Notes under the pieces: generated by a model
Databases searched by the model: none
Seen by the model: only the letters and a program-made list of their open reading frames with translations
What the model was told of the DNA's origin: nothing
Shown here: one piece after another, positions 52,692 to 60,559 of the stretch
Numbering within the stretch: the stretch's first letter is position 1
Layout: each line of letters begins with the position of its first letter
Program-made: the position numbers and the translations under genes
DNA from: Rhizobium sp. NLR16a
GTDB taxonomy: Bacteria > Pseudomonadota > Alphaproteobacteria > Rhizobiales > Rhizobiaceae
DNA: 64,000 nt
NCBI RefSeq assembly: GCF_017948245.1
Contig: NZ_CP072865.1
Location: 1,265,501 to 1,329,500, forward strand
Direction of reading: 5' to 3'

Positions 52692-54086
52692 ATGGCGACG
52701 TGGCGACCCGATCCTTCCTTCTATCCATCACCGCGCATGGCGGCCAAGGCTCCAAAGGAAACGCTCGCCTATGTTGCAGCGTTCGACCCAGAGCGAAGGC
52801 GACCGGATGCAATCGCCGTCGTCGACGTCGACCCGGCGTCTTCAAGCTATTCGCAGATTGTCGGACAGGTCGAGATGCCGAACCTTGGCGACGAGCTTCA
52901 CCATTTCGGCTGGAATGCCTGCTCGTCCTGTCTTTGCCCCAATGCGCCGCATCCGCATGTCGAGCGGCGGTATCTGGTGGTGCCGGGCTTGCGGTCCTCG
53001 CGTCTGCACATCATCGACACCAAGCCGGATCCGCGCAATCCGAAGATCATTCGCGTGATCGAGCCTTCGGAGATTGCCGAAAAGGCGAACTATTCCCGGT
53101 TGCACACGACCCACTGCGGACCCGAGGGGATTTACATCAATGCGCTCGCCGATCGCGACGGCAAGGCGCCAGGCGGCATCTTCCTCTTGGATCACCAGAG
53201 TTTCGACGTGCTCGGGCAGTGGGAAATGGATCGTGGGCCGCAGAAGCTTGCCTATGATTTCTGGTGGCATCTCGGTCACGATACGATGATCACCAGCGAA
53301 TGGGGCACGCCGGATACATTCGAGAACGGGCTGGTTCCCGAGGTGTTGCTCGGCTCGAAATATGGCCGCCGATTGCATTTCTGGGATCTGCACAAGCGCA
53401 AGCACCTGCAAGAGATCGATTTCGGCGAGGAGCACCAGCTCGTCTTCGAGCTGCGCCCGGCTCATGATCCGACCAAGGCCTATGGTTTTGTCGGCTGTGT
53501 CATCAGCCTCAAGGACCTCTCGGCCTCGATCTGGACATGGTATCGCGATGGAGACCGGTGGGCTGTGAGGAAAGTGATCGAGATTCCGGCGGAGCCGGCG
53601 GACCCGGATTTGCTACCTCCCGTACTCAAGGGGTTCAGCGCCGTGGCGCCGCTCGTTACTGACATCGACCTGTCGATGGACGACCGTTTTCTCTACGTCT
53701 CGTGTTGGGGCACCGGCGATATGATCCAGTATGACGTTTCCGATCCCTTCGCGCCGAAAGAAACGGGCCGAGTGCGGATCGGCGGGATCGTTTCGCGTAC
53801 CTCCCATCCGAAGGCTGTAAACGGAGCGCTGAACGGTGGGCCACAGATGGTGGAGATCAGCCGCGACGGCAAGCGGATCTATTTCACCAATTCGCTCTAT
53901 GGCGCCATCGATCCGCAATTCTACCCTGACGGCATCGACGGATGGATGGTCAAACTCGATGTCGGCGATGGTGGCGGCATCGCCTTCGACGAGAACTTTT
54001 TCGTCGACTGGCCGAAGGGCCACCGCCCGCATCAGGTCCGCCTCGAAGGCGGCGACTGCTCGTCCGATTCCTATTGTTATCCATAG
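52692..54086 (+). CDS. mtoX: Selenium-binding protein family / methanethiol oxidase-like
   Basis: 464 residues, the family's usual size. SBP56 features: TLAYVAAFDPERRRPDAIAV, HHFGWNACSSCLCPNAPHPH, TTHCGPEGIYINALAD, HDTMITSEWGTPD, HPKAVNGALNGGPQMVEISR, and the end WPKGHRPHQVRLEGGDCSSD. Bacterial members (MtoX) are copper enzymes that oxidise methanethiol to formaldehyde, hydrogen sulfide and hydrogen peroxide. No cleavable signal is visible. The start at 52692 has GGGAG at right spacing. The following membrane-protein gene is likely co-transcribed. Confidence 0.88.
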   Translation: MATWRPDPSFYPSPRMAAKAPKETLAYVAAFDPERRRPDAIAVVDVDPASSSYSQIVGQVEMPNLGDELHHFGWNACSSCLCPNAPHPHVERRYLVVPGLRSSRLHIIDTKPDPRNPKIIRVIEPSEIAEKANYSRLHTTHCGPEGIYINALADRDGKAPGGIFLLDHQSFDVLGQWEMDRGPQKLAYDFWWHLGHDTMITSEWGTPDTFENGLVPEVLLGSKYGRRLHFWDLHKRKHLQEIDFGEEHQLVFELRPAHDPTKAYGFVGCVISLKDLSASIWTWYRDGDRWAVRKVIEIPAEPADPDLLPPVLKGFSAVAPLVTDIDLSMDDRFLYVSCWGTGDMIQYDVSDPFAPKETGRVRIGGIVSRTSHPKAVNGALNGGPQMVEISRDGKRIYFTNSLYGAIDPQFYPDGIDGWMVKLDVGDGGGIAFDENFFVDWPKGHRPHQVRLEGGDCSSDSYCYP

Positions 54087-54122
54087 GGAGGAGGAGGCGA
54101 CAGTGCGGTCTTCTCAGGGCGA

Positions 54123-54749
54123 ATGACGACCGTCTGGCCATGGCTTTCGATTGTCGGTCTCGGCGCCTTTCACGGCATTAATCCGGCGATGGGCTGGCTC
54201 TTTGCGGTCGCCCTGGGGCTTCACCGCCAGAGCCGCCGGATCGTCTGGTTGTCGCTTGCTCCAATTGCCGTGGGTCATGCCATCTCCGCCGCTCTCACAC
54301 TGGTGGTGGTCGTCACATTCGGCGCGGTATTAGAGCCGCACCATTTCAGGCTCGTCGCGGCACTGCTCATTCTCAGCGTCGCTGCCTACGGCGTGCTTTA
54401 CGGGCACCGCCCCCGGGTGAGGGTCGGCATGCGCGCCGGCATGGCAGGCCTTGGCCTCTGGTCCTTCCTGATGGCAACGAGCCACGGGGCGGGCTTGATG
54501 CTGGTTCCCGCGGTACTCAGCCTATGCGTGGCGGATCGAGCGGGAGATCTTGCGACCGCGAGTTCGCTGCCGATCGCGCTTGCCGCCGTTGCCGTACATG
54601 GCGCGGCAATGCTGGCCGTCGTCGCGGTGGTGGCGATCGCCGTCTTCGAATGGCTCGGCCTTGCGGCACTCCGCTCGGCATGGATCAACTTTGATCGCCT
54701 CTGGACCGTGGCGCTGAGCGCGACCGGCATCGTGCTTCTCGTCCAATGA
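54123..54749 (+). CDS. Polytopic membrane protein next to mtoX
   Basis: 208 residues, about six helices. Starts WLSIVGLGAFHGINPAMGWL, a HxxNPxxG motif in the first helix, and contains IAVGHAISAALTLVVVV and SFLMATSHGAGLMLVPAVL. His residues in membrane helices (FHGINP, GHAIS, SHGAG) suggest metal or proton handling, as in HupE/NicO-like proteins, but membership is not certain. GTG at 54103, with GGAGGAGGAGG before it, opens a seven-codon minicistron whose TGA overlaps this ATG, which would couple translation. Confidence 0.8.
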   Translation: MTTVWPWLSIVGLGAFHGINPAMGWLFAVALGLHRQSRRIVWLSLAPIAVGHAISAALTLVVVVTFGAVLEPHHFRLVAALLILSVAAYGVLYGHRPRVRVGMRAGMAGLGLWSFLMATSHGAGLMLVPAVLSLCVADRAGDLATASSLPIALAAVAVHGAAMLAVVAVVAIAVFEWLGLAALRSAWINFDRLWTVALSATGIVLLVQ

Positions 54750-55209
54750 ACCTGTGCTGTGACCGCGGTCGTGGGCGGGGACGCGCCCAATCTTGCGCCT
54801 TCACGTCGCTGATGTAACCGCGGACATCGGTGGCCGGCTCGGTGTAGGCATCGCCGAGCGTCTTTGTCCATGTTTGGGACGCAGGATCTTGGCGTCGTCC
54901 TCCTGGGGTAAGGCCGAGAAGCAATTGTCGATCGTGTAATGAAGAGTGCCCCAGGTAGCCGCGGGAAAACGGTTAGCGCAGCGCTCAGCCTTGCCCCTCA
55001 CTCCAATGAGCCAAACTGAGCTGACATGCCGAACCACAGCCAACTGGAATTTTCCCGGCGCGATTTGCTATCTCGCCGGTCGCCGCACTCGTTGTCACGG
55101 GGGATGAAGCATTCAACTGCACCTTCGGTATGCGGCGACATGGCTTGGAACCAACTCCGTTCCCCATCGTTGCGACCAGGTAACTGCCAGTGACGCAAAG
55201 GAGGAAATG
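54750..55209. other. Intergenic region before the stress block
   Basis: 460 bases. Minus-strand codons such as WTKTLGDAYTEPATDVRGYI and TLHYTIDNCFSALPQEDDAK look faintly protein-like but sit in different frames, so at best a relic. The last 65 bases hold an EcfG-type promoter. Confidence 0.4.
55147..55171 (+). promoter_or_regulatory. EcfG (general stress sigma) promoter
   Basis: GGAAC (55147-55151), 16 bases, CGTT (55168-55171): an exact match to the alphaproteobacterial EcfG/RpoE2 consensus. It lies 38 bases ahead of the DUF2171 start, and the family content downstream (DUF2171, TUDOR-like, DUF3008) fits stress regulation. Confidence 0.75.
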
Positions 55210-55443
55210 ATGATTTCCGCAGACCAGATCCGTGAACATATGGAAGTTCTGACGGCTGACGGCACCCACGTCGGGACGGTGGATCATCTTGATGGTCCGA
55301 CCCGCATCAAGTTGACGAAGTCCGACTCGGAGGACGGCAAACACCATCTGATCCCGATTGACTGGGTCGATCACGTCGATGCCCATGTCCACCTGTCGAA
55401 GAACGCCAGAGATGTCCGCAGCCAGTGGGCAACCATCAATTGA
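55210..55443 (+). CDS. DUF2171 small stress protein
   Basis: 77 residues. A PRC-barrel-like beta fold: ADQIREHMEVLTADGTHVGT, VDHLDGPTRIKLTKSD, HHLIPIDWVDHVDAHVHLSK. The AAGGAGG site favours the second ATG at 55210 over 55207. DUF2171 genes are typical members of the general stress regulon in rhizobia, in line with the upstream EcfG promoter. Molecular function unknown. First gene of a probable three-gene transcript. Confidence 0.9.
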   Translation: MISADQIREHMEVLTADGTHVGTVDHLDGPTRIKLTKSDSEDGKHHLIPIDWVDHVDAHVHLSKNARDVRSQWATIN

Positions 55444-55493
55444 GGAGTGGCAGGCTGCGGCTCAGGTCGCAGCTTCCTCTCCACGGAGCCGCC

Positions 55494-55703
55494 ATGACGC
55501 GACAATTGCAGAAGGGCGACAAAGTGAGCTGGGATACCAGCCAGGGAAGCGCCGAGGACAGAGTGATCAGTAAACAGACCAGCCAGACGAAGATCAAGTG
55601 CCATATGGTGAAGGCGTCGGCGGAAAGCCCGCGATATATCGTTCGAGAGCGATAAATCGGGAAGTGCGCCGCTCACAAGTCTGAGGAACTCAGGAAACAT
55701 TGA
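55494..55703 (+). pseudogene. HVA1/TUDOR-like (DUF2945) gene with internal stop
   Basis: Reads MTRQLQKGDKVSWDTSQGSA, QTSQTKIKCHMVKASAESPR and YIV, then a TAA at 55653-55655. In the same frame after the stop comes GKCAAHKSEELRKH and TGA at 55701-55703, the normal family end. Around the stop, shifting one base reads ESDKSG, the expected residues, so a pair of compensating one-base indels probably created the stop. The 53-residue product may still fold. GGAG upstream fits translation. Confidence 0.65.
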
Positions 55704-55739
55704 TGTCGGCATGCCTCGTCTGGACGAGAGGAGATTGAA

Positions 55740-55925
55740 ATGCCAGCCAAATCCAAGGCCCAGCAGAAGGCGGCGGGAGCCGCACTTTCAGCCAAACGCG
55801 GAGAGACGCCCAAGAAAGAACTCAAGGGTGCTTCGAAGCAGATGGAAAAAAGCATGAGCGAAAAACAGCTCGAGGAATTCGCATCGACCAAGACAAAGGG
55901 CAAACCCCAGCATGTTTCCAAATGA
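55740..55925 (+). CDS. DUF3008 small protein
   Basis: 61 residues, Lys/Ala/Ser-rich. It begins with the family signature MPAKSKAQQKAAGAALSAKR and ends MSEKQLEEFASTKTKGKPQH. GAGGAG lies before the start. Proteins of this kind resemble small stress-induced, disordered proteins (as in KGG/DUF3008 groups). Last gene of the EcfG-promoted block; function unknown. Confidence 0.85.
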   Translation: MPAKSKAQQKAAGAALSAKRGETPKKELKGASKQMEKSMSEKQLEEFASTKTKGKPQHVSK

Positions 55926-55948
55926 TCGTGCGACAGCCTGCGAGTTCG

Positions 55949-56668
55949 TTACGTCGAAGTCGAATGCATGGAAAATCCTGCGACATGATAGGACTCTGAA
56001 ACAGCATCGAAAATCGCGCGGGCGGAGGCGTCGCGGTTTTTGGACATCCATCGCAGTTCGAACGTGACGCCAGGGCGGCCCTCGCTGGTCTGTCCAAAAG
56101 AAACGAACAGCGCAACGCAACCTAGCGGTCCAAGCACCTCCGATAATTCCGGCAGGTCGGCTTCGGAGCTGTGAATGACGAGTGTTGCCTTCTGTTCGCA
56201 ACGCAGCCACATATCCAGCTGCTTCATTGGCGACAAGACGATGAAGGCGGCGGCGGTCGCCACCGTCCCGGTCAGGATCTGGCCACCGCCGAAGCAGAGA
56301 CCGACGACGGTCATGAACCACATGGTAGCGGCCGTGGTGACGCCGGTCATCGTGTCGCCACGTCTCAGAATCGCGCCGCCGCCGATGAAGCCGACGCCCG
56401 TCAGCACGCCGAGGGGAAAGCGCAGGACGTCCATCTGCGTGAAATAACTAAAGGTTTTTCCGTAGGTCGATAGAAGGAGGTTTGCCTGGATCATCGCCAG
56501 GCAGGCGGCAAGAGCCACCAGGATAGTAGTCCTGAAGCCCGCCGGGTGACCGCCGCGCTCGCGATCGAGGCCAATCAGTCCGCCCGCGATCACCGTCAGT
56601 ATGATCCGCAAGGCGATCTCCCACCAGCTTGGCGTCAGCGGCATCGCTTCCGTCAGGAATGAAGGCAT
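55949..56668 (-). CDS. MgtC/SapB family membrane protein
   Basis: 239 residues. Four to five N-terminal helices with MgtC motifs: IALRIILTVIAGGLIGLDRE, RERGGHPAGFRTTILVALAA, VLTGVGFIGGGAILRRGDTM, TGVTTAATMWFMTVVGLCFG. A C-terminal ACT-like cytoplasmic domain (QKATLVIHSSEADLPELSEV) follows. MgtC proteins influence survival at low Mg and membrane ATP synthase activity. It is preceded by its own EcfG-type promoter, a less usual control for this family. Start at MPSFLTEAM fits the first helix. Confidence 0.9.
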   Translation of the reverse strand: MPSFLTEAMPLTPSWWEIALRIILTVIAGGLIGLDRERGGHPAGFRTTILVALAACLAMIQANLLLSTYGKTFSYFTQMDVLRFPLGVLTGVGFIGGGAILRRGDTMTGVTTAATMWFMTVVGLCFGGGQILTGTVATAAAFIVLSPMKQLDMWLRCEQKATLVIHSSEADLPELSEVLGPLGCVALFVSFGQTSEGRPGVTFELRWMSKNRDASARAIFDAVSESYHVAGFSMHSTST

Positions 56669-56752
56669 GGTCTGATCCTGACTGTATCGCCGCTCTTTCG
56701 CTGCTGGCCGGGCATTCGTTCCTCCTGCGCTACAGTGCATCCGGTTGAGATA

Positions 56753-56777
56753 AACGCGGTGTCGGCCCGGACGTTCC
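56753..56777 (-). promoter_or_regulatory. EcfG (general stress sigma) promoter for MgtC gene
   Basis: Read on the minus strand: GGAAC (56777-56773), 16 bases, CGTT (56756-56753). Exact consensus, 85 bases before the MgtC-type start codon. Second such promoter within 1.7 kb. Confidence 0.72.
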
Positions 56778-56910
56778 CGGGGCGCCTCTGGGCCGTAGAC
56801 GTTTGCAACAGGGCAAGATTGGCGGTTTGTCGGCCATCGGTGTATGGTTCCGGACTGGGACCATCCACACTAACCATAAGAGCGCGTAGCGTCTAAAATG
56901 GAGTCATTGA

Positions 56911-57393
56911 TTGGCTGTTGCCTTCACCAAGGAAGAGAGTTTCGAAACCGCTTCGGAAACCCTGTTGCCGGACCGGGCAATTTCGCCGCATCCGAACCTC
57001 GTCACGGAAGCCGGGTTGAAGGCTCTCGAACTGCAGTTTCAGCAGGCGCGCGCGGCTTATGATGCGACGAGCGCCATCGAAGACGTAAACGAACGGCGGC
57101 GCCAAGCTGCCAATCCTTTGCGTGATCTACGATACTTATCGGCCAGACTTCGCACGGCCCAACTCATGCCTGACCCAACGTCAGCCGACGTGGTTGCCTT
57201 CGGCAGTACGGTCACTTTCAGCCGCGACGACGGACGCGTGCAGACCTATCGGCTCGTCGGCGAAGACGAAGCAGATCCCAAGGCCGGATCGATTTCCTAC
57301 GTCTCTCCGGTGGCGCAGCTGCTGATGGGGAGGGCTGTCGGCGATGTGATGGAGACAAGCGGCCAGGAGCTGGAGATCATCGCCATCTCCTAG
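56911..57393 (+). CDS. GreA/GreB-like protein without the acidic tip motif
   Basis: 160 residues from TTG. N-terminal helical hairpin (AGLKALELQFQQARAAYDAT, RRRQAANPLRDLRYLSARLR) and a C-terminal FKBP-like domain (GSTVTFSRDDGRVQTYRLVG, GSISYVSPVAQLLMGRAVGD). Gre factors enter the RNA polymerase secondary channel. At the hairpin tip, the usual DLSENAEY with Asp/Glu for RNA cleavage is not found, so this may be a Gre-like modulator without cleavage activity, like Rnk or Gfh1 types. It follows the MgtC stress block divergently. Confidence 0.85.
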   Translation: MAVAFTKEESFETASETLLPDRAISPHPNLVTEAGLKALELQFQQARAAYDATSAIEDVNERRRQAANPLRDLRYLSARLRTAQLMPDPTSADVVAFGSTVTFSRDDGRVQTYRLVGEDEADPKAGSISYVSPVAQLLMGRAVGDVMETSGQELEIIAIS

Positions 57394-57530
57394 AGAAGCT
57401 CGTCAAAGCGAGCGGATCGGTACGAAGAATTTCGTCGAACCTCGGCAGCCGCACGGCCTACGTGTGATCGCTCCAATCGAAGAGTATCTCTGCCGCGGTG
57501 GAGCCTGAAGAAGAGGCATGCCTGACGGAA

Positions 57531-58424
57531 TTAAAGACAGCGCTTCGCCACGGCGACGACTTCGCGCGTCAACTCCGCCAGGCGGTCGGCGGCGAGGCGG
57601 TTTATCTGCCAGTAGAGTGGGACGTCCAGCGGCGTGTCGGCAACAAGCTCGACCAGCCGTCCTGATGCGAAATGTTCGCGGGTGAGCTGGGTCGGATTCA
57701 TTCCCCATCCCATGCCGGAAAGGGTGGCCTCGACGAAGCTTTGCGGCGAGGGCAGCCAATGTGTGGGGTAGTCCAGATCTTGGCCGAAAGTCTGCCTTAC
57801 CCAGTTGCTCTGAAGCCTGTCCTTCTGGTTGAAGGTCAGGGCCGGAGTGTTTCGGATCGCCTCCGACGTCACGCCGTCCGGGAAGTGGCGGGCGACAAAA
57901 TCGGGTGTCGCGGTGGCGTTGTAACGGAGAGTTCCAAGCGCGAAACGCCGGCACCCCCGGATCGGCTTCTCCAGGCTGGTGACGGCTGCGATCACCCGTC
58001 CTCGCTGCAGCCATTCGGCGGTGTGATCCTGGTCGTCGACGGCGACATTCAACAGATAGGACGAGGTTTTGGAGAAATTCGACATGGCCTCCACGAACCA
58101 TGTGCCGAGGCTGTCGGCGTTGGTCGCGATCTGAAGCGTGACCCTTTGGCGTGGCTCGTCGGGATCGACAAGAGCCGGCAGCTGCCCGAAAAGCTCGGCC
58201 TCGAGCATGCCGACATTCTCGATGTGGCGACAGAGCCATTCACCCTTTTCGGTTGCGGTACAGGGGGTGCCTCTGGCGATCAGGATGACGCCGAGGCGTT
58301 CTTCGAGCTGCTTGACCCGCTGCGAGACCGCCGAAGGCGTCACGTTCAACAGGGTCGCCGCCCTTTCGAAGCTGCCGGTCTGGGCGACGGTTGCAACGGC
58401 GCGAAGAGCGGGATAGTCGAGCAT
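57531..58424 (-). CDS. ArgP/LysG-like LysR regulator
   Basis: 297 residues. HTH: LRAVATVAQTGSFERAATLL, VTPSAVSQRVKQLEERLGVI. The effector part has QRVTLQIATNADSLGTWFVE, as in ArgP (IciA) and LysG regulators, which sense lysine/arginine. It is divergent from a LysE-family exporter with a 100-base shared region that holds a T-N11-A box, the classic regulator-exporter arrangement. Confidence 0.92.
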   Translation of the reverse strand: MLDYPALRAVATVAQTGSFERAATLLNVTPSAVSQRVKQLEERLGVILIARGTPCTATEKGEWLCRHIENVGMLEAELFGQLPALVDPDEPRQRVTLQIATNADSLGTWFVEAMSNFSKTSSYLLNVAVDDQDHTAEWLQRGRVIAAVTSLEKPIRGCRRFALGTLRYNATATPDFVARHFPDGVTSEAIRNTPALTFNQKDRLQSNWVRQTFGQDLDYPTHWLPSPQSFVEATLSGMGWGMNPTQLTREHFASGRLVELVADTPLDVPLYWQINRLAADRLAELTREVVAVAKRCL

Positions 58425-58436
58425 GGATTAATTTCT

Positions 58437-58451
58437 CTTAATTGGGATAAG
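58437..58451. promoter_or_regulatory. LysR-type binding box in argP-lysE gap
   Basis: CTTA-N7-TAAG with T-N11-A symmetry, followed 12 bases later by a related TTAATTAGACTAAG. Positioned 13 bases before the regulator's start codon and ~75 before the exporter's, fit for autoregulation and exporter activation. Confidence 0.5.
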
Positions 58452-58524
58452 ACAGATTAATTAGACTAAGCCAGTTTCAGGCGATACCGCAACTTCATCG
58501 AAGCTGAGACGTGTTGCTGAAACG

Positions 58525-59133
58525 ATGAATTTTTCGATTTATGTTACAGGCCTGATGATGGGGCTCAGCCTGATCGTGGCGATCGGCGCGCAGAACGCCT
58601 TCATCCTTCGCCAGGGCCTGCGCCATGAACATGTCTTCGCCGTCTGCTTCACCTGCGCCTTATCCGACGCGGCACTGATCATGCTCGGCGTCACCAGCCT
58701 CCAGCAGATCGTCGGCTTCGTGCCCTGGCTCGATCCGGTCATGCGGTACGGGGGAGCCGCGTTTCTGGCCTGGTACGGAGCCAAGAGCCTCTATTCCGCC
58801 TTACGGTCGTCCGCTGTGCTGACAGCGGCGGAAGCCGAAACGACAGGCTTTTGCCGTACGCTTGCGACCTGCCTCGCGCTGACCTGGCTCAATCCGCATG
58901 TCTACCTCGACACGGTGGTGCTGCTCGGTACGATATCGACGCGGTATCCGGGGCAGCAGGCTTCGTTTGCCGCAGGCGCCGTGACCGGCTCCTTCCTGTT
59001 TTTCTTTGCGCTCGGATATGGCGCAATGTGGCTGCGGCCAATCTTCTCCAGGCCAGCCTCCTGGCGGATGCTCGAGACGCTCGTCGCGGCGACGATGTGG
59101 ATTATAGCTTTCAAGCTGATAGGTGGGATATGA
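58525..59133 (+). CDS. LysE/ArgO family amino-acid exporter
   Basis: 202 residues, about six helices. Family motifs: GLSLIVAIGAQNAFILRQGL in helix 1, VCFTCALSDAALIMLGV, and LALTWLNPHVYLDTVVLLG (NPHxYLDTVVLLG is diagnostic for LysE/ArgO). Exports basic amino acids such as lysine/arginine, probably to relieve dipeptide or canavanine stress. Controlled by the divergent LysR gene. The ribosome site is weak. Confidence 0.93.
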   Translation: MNFSIYVTGLMMGLSLIVAIGAQNAFILRQGLRHEHVFAVCFTCALSDAALIMLGVTSLQQIVGFVPWLDPVMRYGGAAFLAWYGAKSLYSALRSSAVLTAAEAETTGFCRTLATCLALTWLNPHVYLDTVVLLGTISTRYPGQQASFAAGAVTGSFLFFFALGYGAMWLRPIFSRPASWRMLETLVAATMWIIAFKLIGGI

Positions 59134-59233
59134 GCCGATCGCCGTGAGGCCATCGGCCCGGGCCCGTGTTGCCGAGTTCGACGGCAATGTCGTCCGAAGA
59201 CCTGAGTGTCCTGATCCCATCCAGAGATCGGCA

Positions 59234-59446
59234 TTATGCACGCGATTCCACGATCCTCAGAACCCGCTTCGGTCGAGCGACCGAGTTGAGGGGCGGCAAT
59301 TCCATTTCACGCTGGCAATCAGCCAGCAGGTGCGACGGAAATCGCTTCAACTCCCGCAGCGCATGTTCGTGGTTCGCATCCCTGCGCCGATGCGACTTGA
59401 ATGCTGAAAGGGCTTGTAGGATATTCCAGGTGCTTGATTGCGCCAT
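59234..59446 (-). CDS. DUF1127-like small protein
   Basis: 70 residues. AAGGAGG stands at proper distance before the ATG. The central part HALRELKRFPSHLLADCQRE resembles the DUF1127 helix (RELxxLPdxLLxDIG), with the usual Gly replaced. Divergent from a LysR gene, with a 114-base gap; in Agrobacterium and Brucella, LysR proteins such as VtlR control small DUF1127 genes, so a similar link is possible. Confidence 0.7.
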   Translation of the reverse strand: MAQSSTWNILQALSAFKSHRRRDANHEHALRELKRFPSHLLADCQREMELPPLNSVARPKRVLRIVESRA

Positions 59447-59498
59447 GTCGAGCCTCCTTTGCTGCGCTAGTTGGCGACACGCTGACTATGGGGAGCGA

Positions 59499-59526
59499 TT
59501 GACATTCAATCAAACAAAATGATATG
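59499..59526 (+). promoter_or_regulatory. Possible promoter of LysR gene
   Basis: TTGACA (59499-59504) is a perfect -35; a poor -10 (GATATG at 59521-59526, 16-base spacer) follows in AT-rich DNA. LysR proteins or alternative positions could compensate. The 59505-59535 stretch is notably AT-rich for this window. Confidence 0.4.
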
Positions 59527-59560
59527 CGGTTAAAGATCAGAAAAATTGAAAGATGCGACG

Positions 59561-60460
59561 ATGAGCCTTCCCTTTCGCCGTCCCATTCCTTTGCTTGACA
59601 ACGATGTGCTGCGTACCTTCGTCGCCATCGCCGAGACGGGCAATTTTTCCACTGCCGCCGAAGCGGTGTTCCGCACGCCGTCAGCAGTGTCGATGCAGAT
59701 CAAGAAGCTCGAGGAACAGCTCGGCGCGACCCTGTTTTTGCGCGACGCCCGCTCGGTGACGCTGACACGCCACGGCGAGATGCTGCTTTCCTACGCCCGC
59801 AACATCCTCGCCCTGTCGAACGAGGCGGTGTCGCGCTTCATCATGCCGGAGCTCACCGGTGTCGTCAGGCTCGGCGCGCCTGAAGATATCGGCGAGCGGC
59901 TGCTGCCGAGGATCCTCAAGAGTTTTGCCGAAAGCTATCCCGGCATCATGGTCGACGTGACGATCGACATGAGCGTCGGGCTGAAGAAGCGCATGGAGGA
60001 GCAGCGGCTCGACCTGGCGCTGATCAACTGCGCGACGCGGCCGTTTCCGACCGGTGGCGAAGTGGTGTTTCGCGAGCGGCTGGTCTGGGCCGGCGCAAGG
60101 TGCGGTTCGGCGCATCGGCGCGATCCCCTGCCGATTTCGATCTGGGAGGACGGCTGCATCTGGCGCCAGGAGGCGCTATCGCAGCTCGAACGCAACAAGC
60201 GGCCGTATCGCGTCGCCTATCTCAGCGGCCACACGATGGCGCAACGCGCCGCCGTGCTTTCCGATCTCGCCATCGCGCCGCTGCCGCTCTCCTATGTCAG
60301 CGAGGACATGTCGATCCTCGGGCTGCAGGAAGGGCTGCCGGAGCTCGGCTCCTTCGATATCCGGCTGCTGACCGCCTCGCAGATGTCTGGACCGATCGAG
60401 ACGGTGGCCGACAGCATCCGCAGTGCTTTCGCCGAGAGAGCGAAGGCGGTCGCCGCCTGA
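59561..60460 (+). CDS. LysR-family transcriptional regulator (59.5 kb)
   Basis: 299 residues. HTH LRTFVAIAETGNFSTAAEAV, RTPSAVSMQIKKLEEQLGAT; effector domain TGVVRLGAPEDIGERLLPRI, GIMVDVTIDMSVGLKKRMEE and AYLSGHTMAQRAAVLSDLAI. The LDNDVLRTF...SAVSMQIKKLE pattern is near the alphaproteobacterial LsrB/VtlR-type group. A TTG at 59546 could add five residues. Likely target: the divergent DUF1127-like gene and itself. Confidence 0.9.
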   Translation: MSLPFRRPIPLLDNDVLRTFVAIAETGNFSTAAEAVFRTPSAVSMQIKKLEEQLGATLFLRDARSVTLTRHGEMLLSYARNILALSNEAVSRFIMPELTGVVRLGAPEDIGERLLPRILKSFAESYPGIMVDVTIDMSVGLKKRMEEQRLDLALINCATRPFPTGGEVVFRERLVWAGARCGSAHRRDPLPISIWEDGCIWRQEALSQLERNKRPYRVAYLSGHTMAQRAAVLSDLAIAPLPLSYVSEDMSILGLQEGLPELGSFDIRLLTASQMSGPIETVADSIRSAFAERAKAVAA

Positions 60461-60477
60461 GGACGTCTTTCTCCCGC

Positions 60478-60502
60478 TGAACCTTTTGTTCCTTTGTGCG
60501 TT
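60478..60502 (+). promoter_or_regulatory. Near-consensus EcfG promoter upstream of entericidin gene
   Basis: TGAAC (60478-60482), 16 bases, CGTT (60499-60502): one mismatch to GGAAC-N16-CGTT, 57 bases before the ATG. Entericidin-type genes are frequent members of stress regulons in rhizobia. Confidence 0.4.
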
Positions 60503-60559
60503 ATCGGCGCGGATGGCACGAGTGCCGTTCGGGGTTGATTTCAAACAAGGATATTCGAA

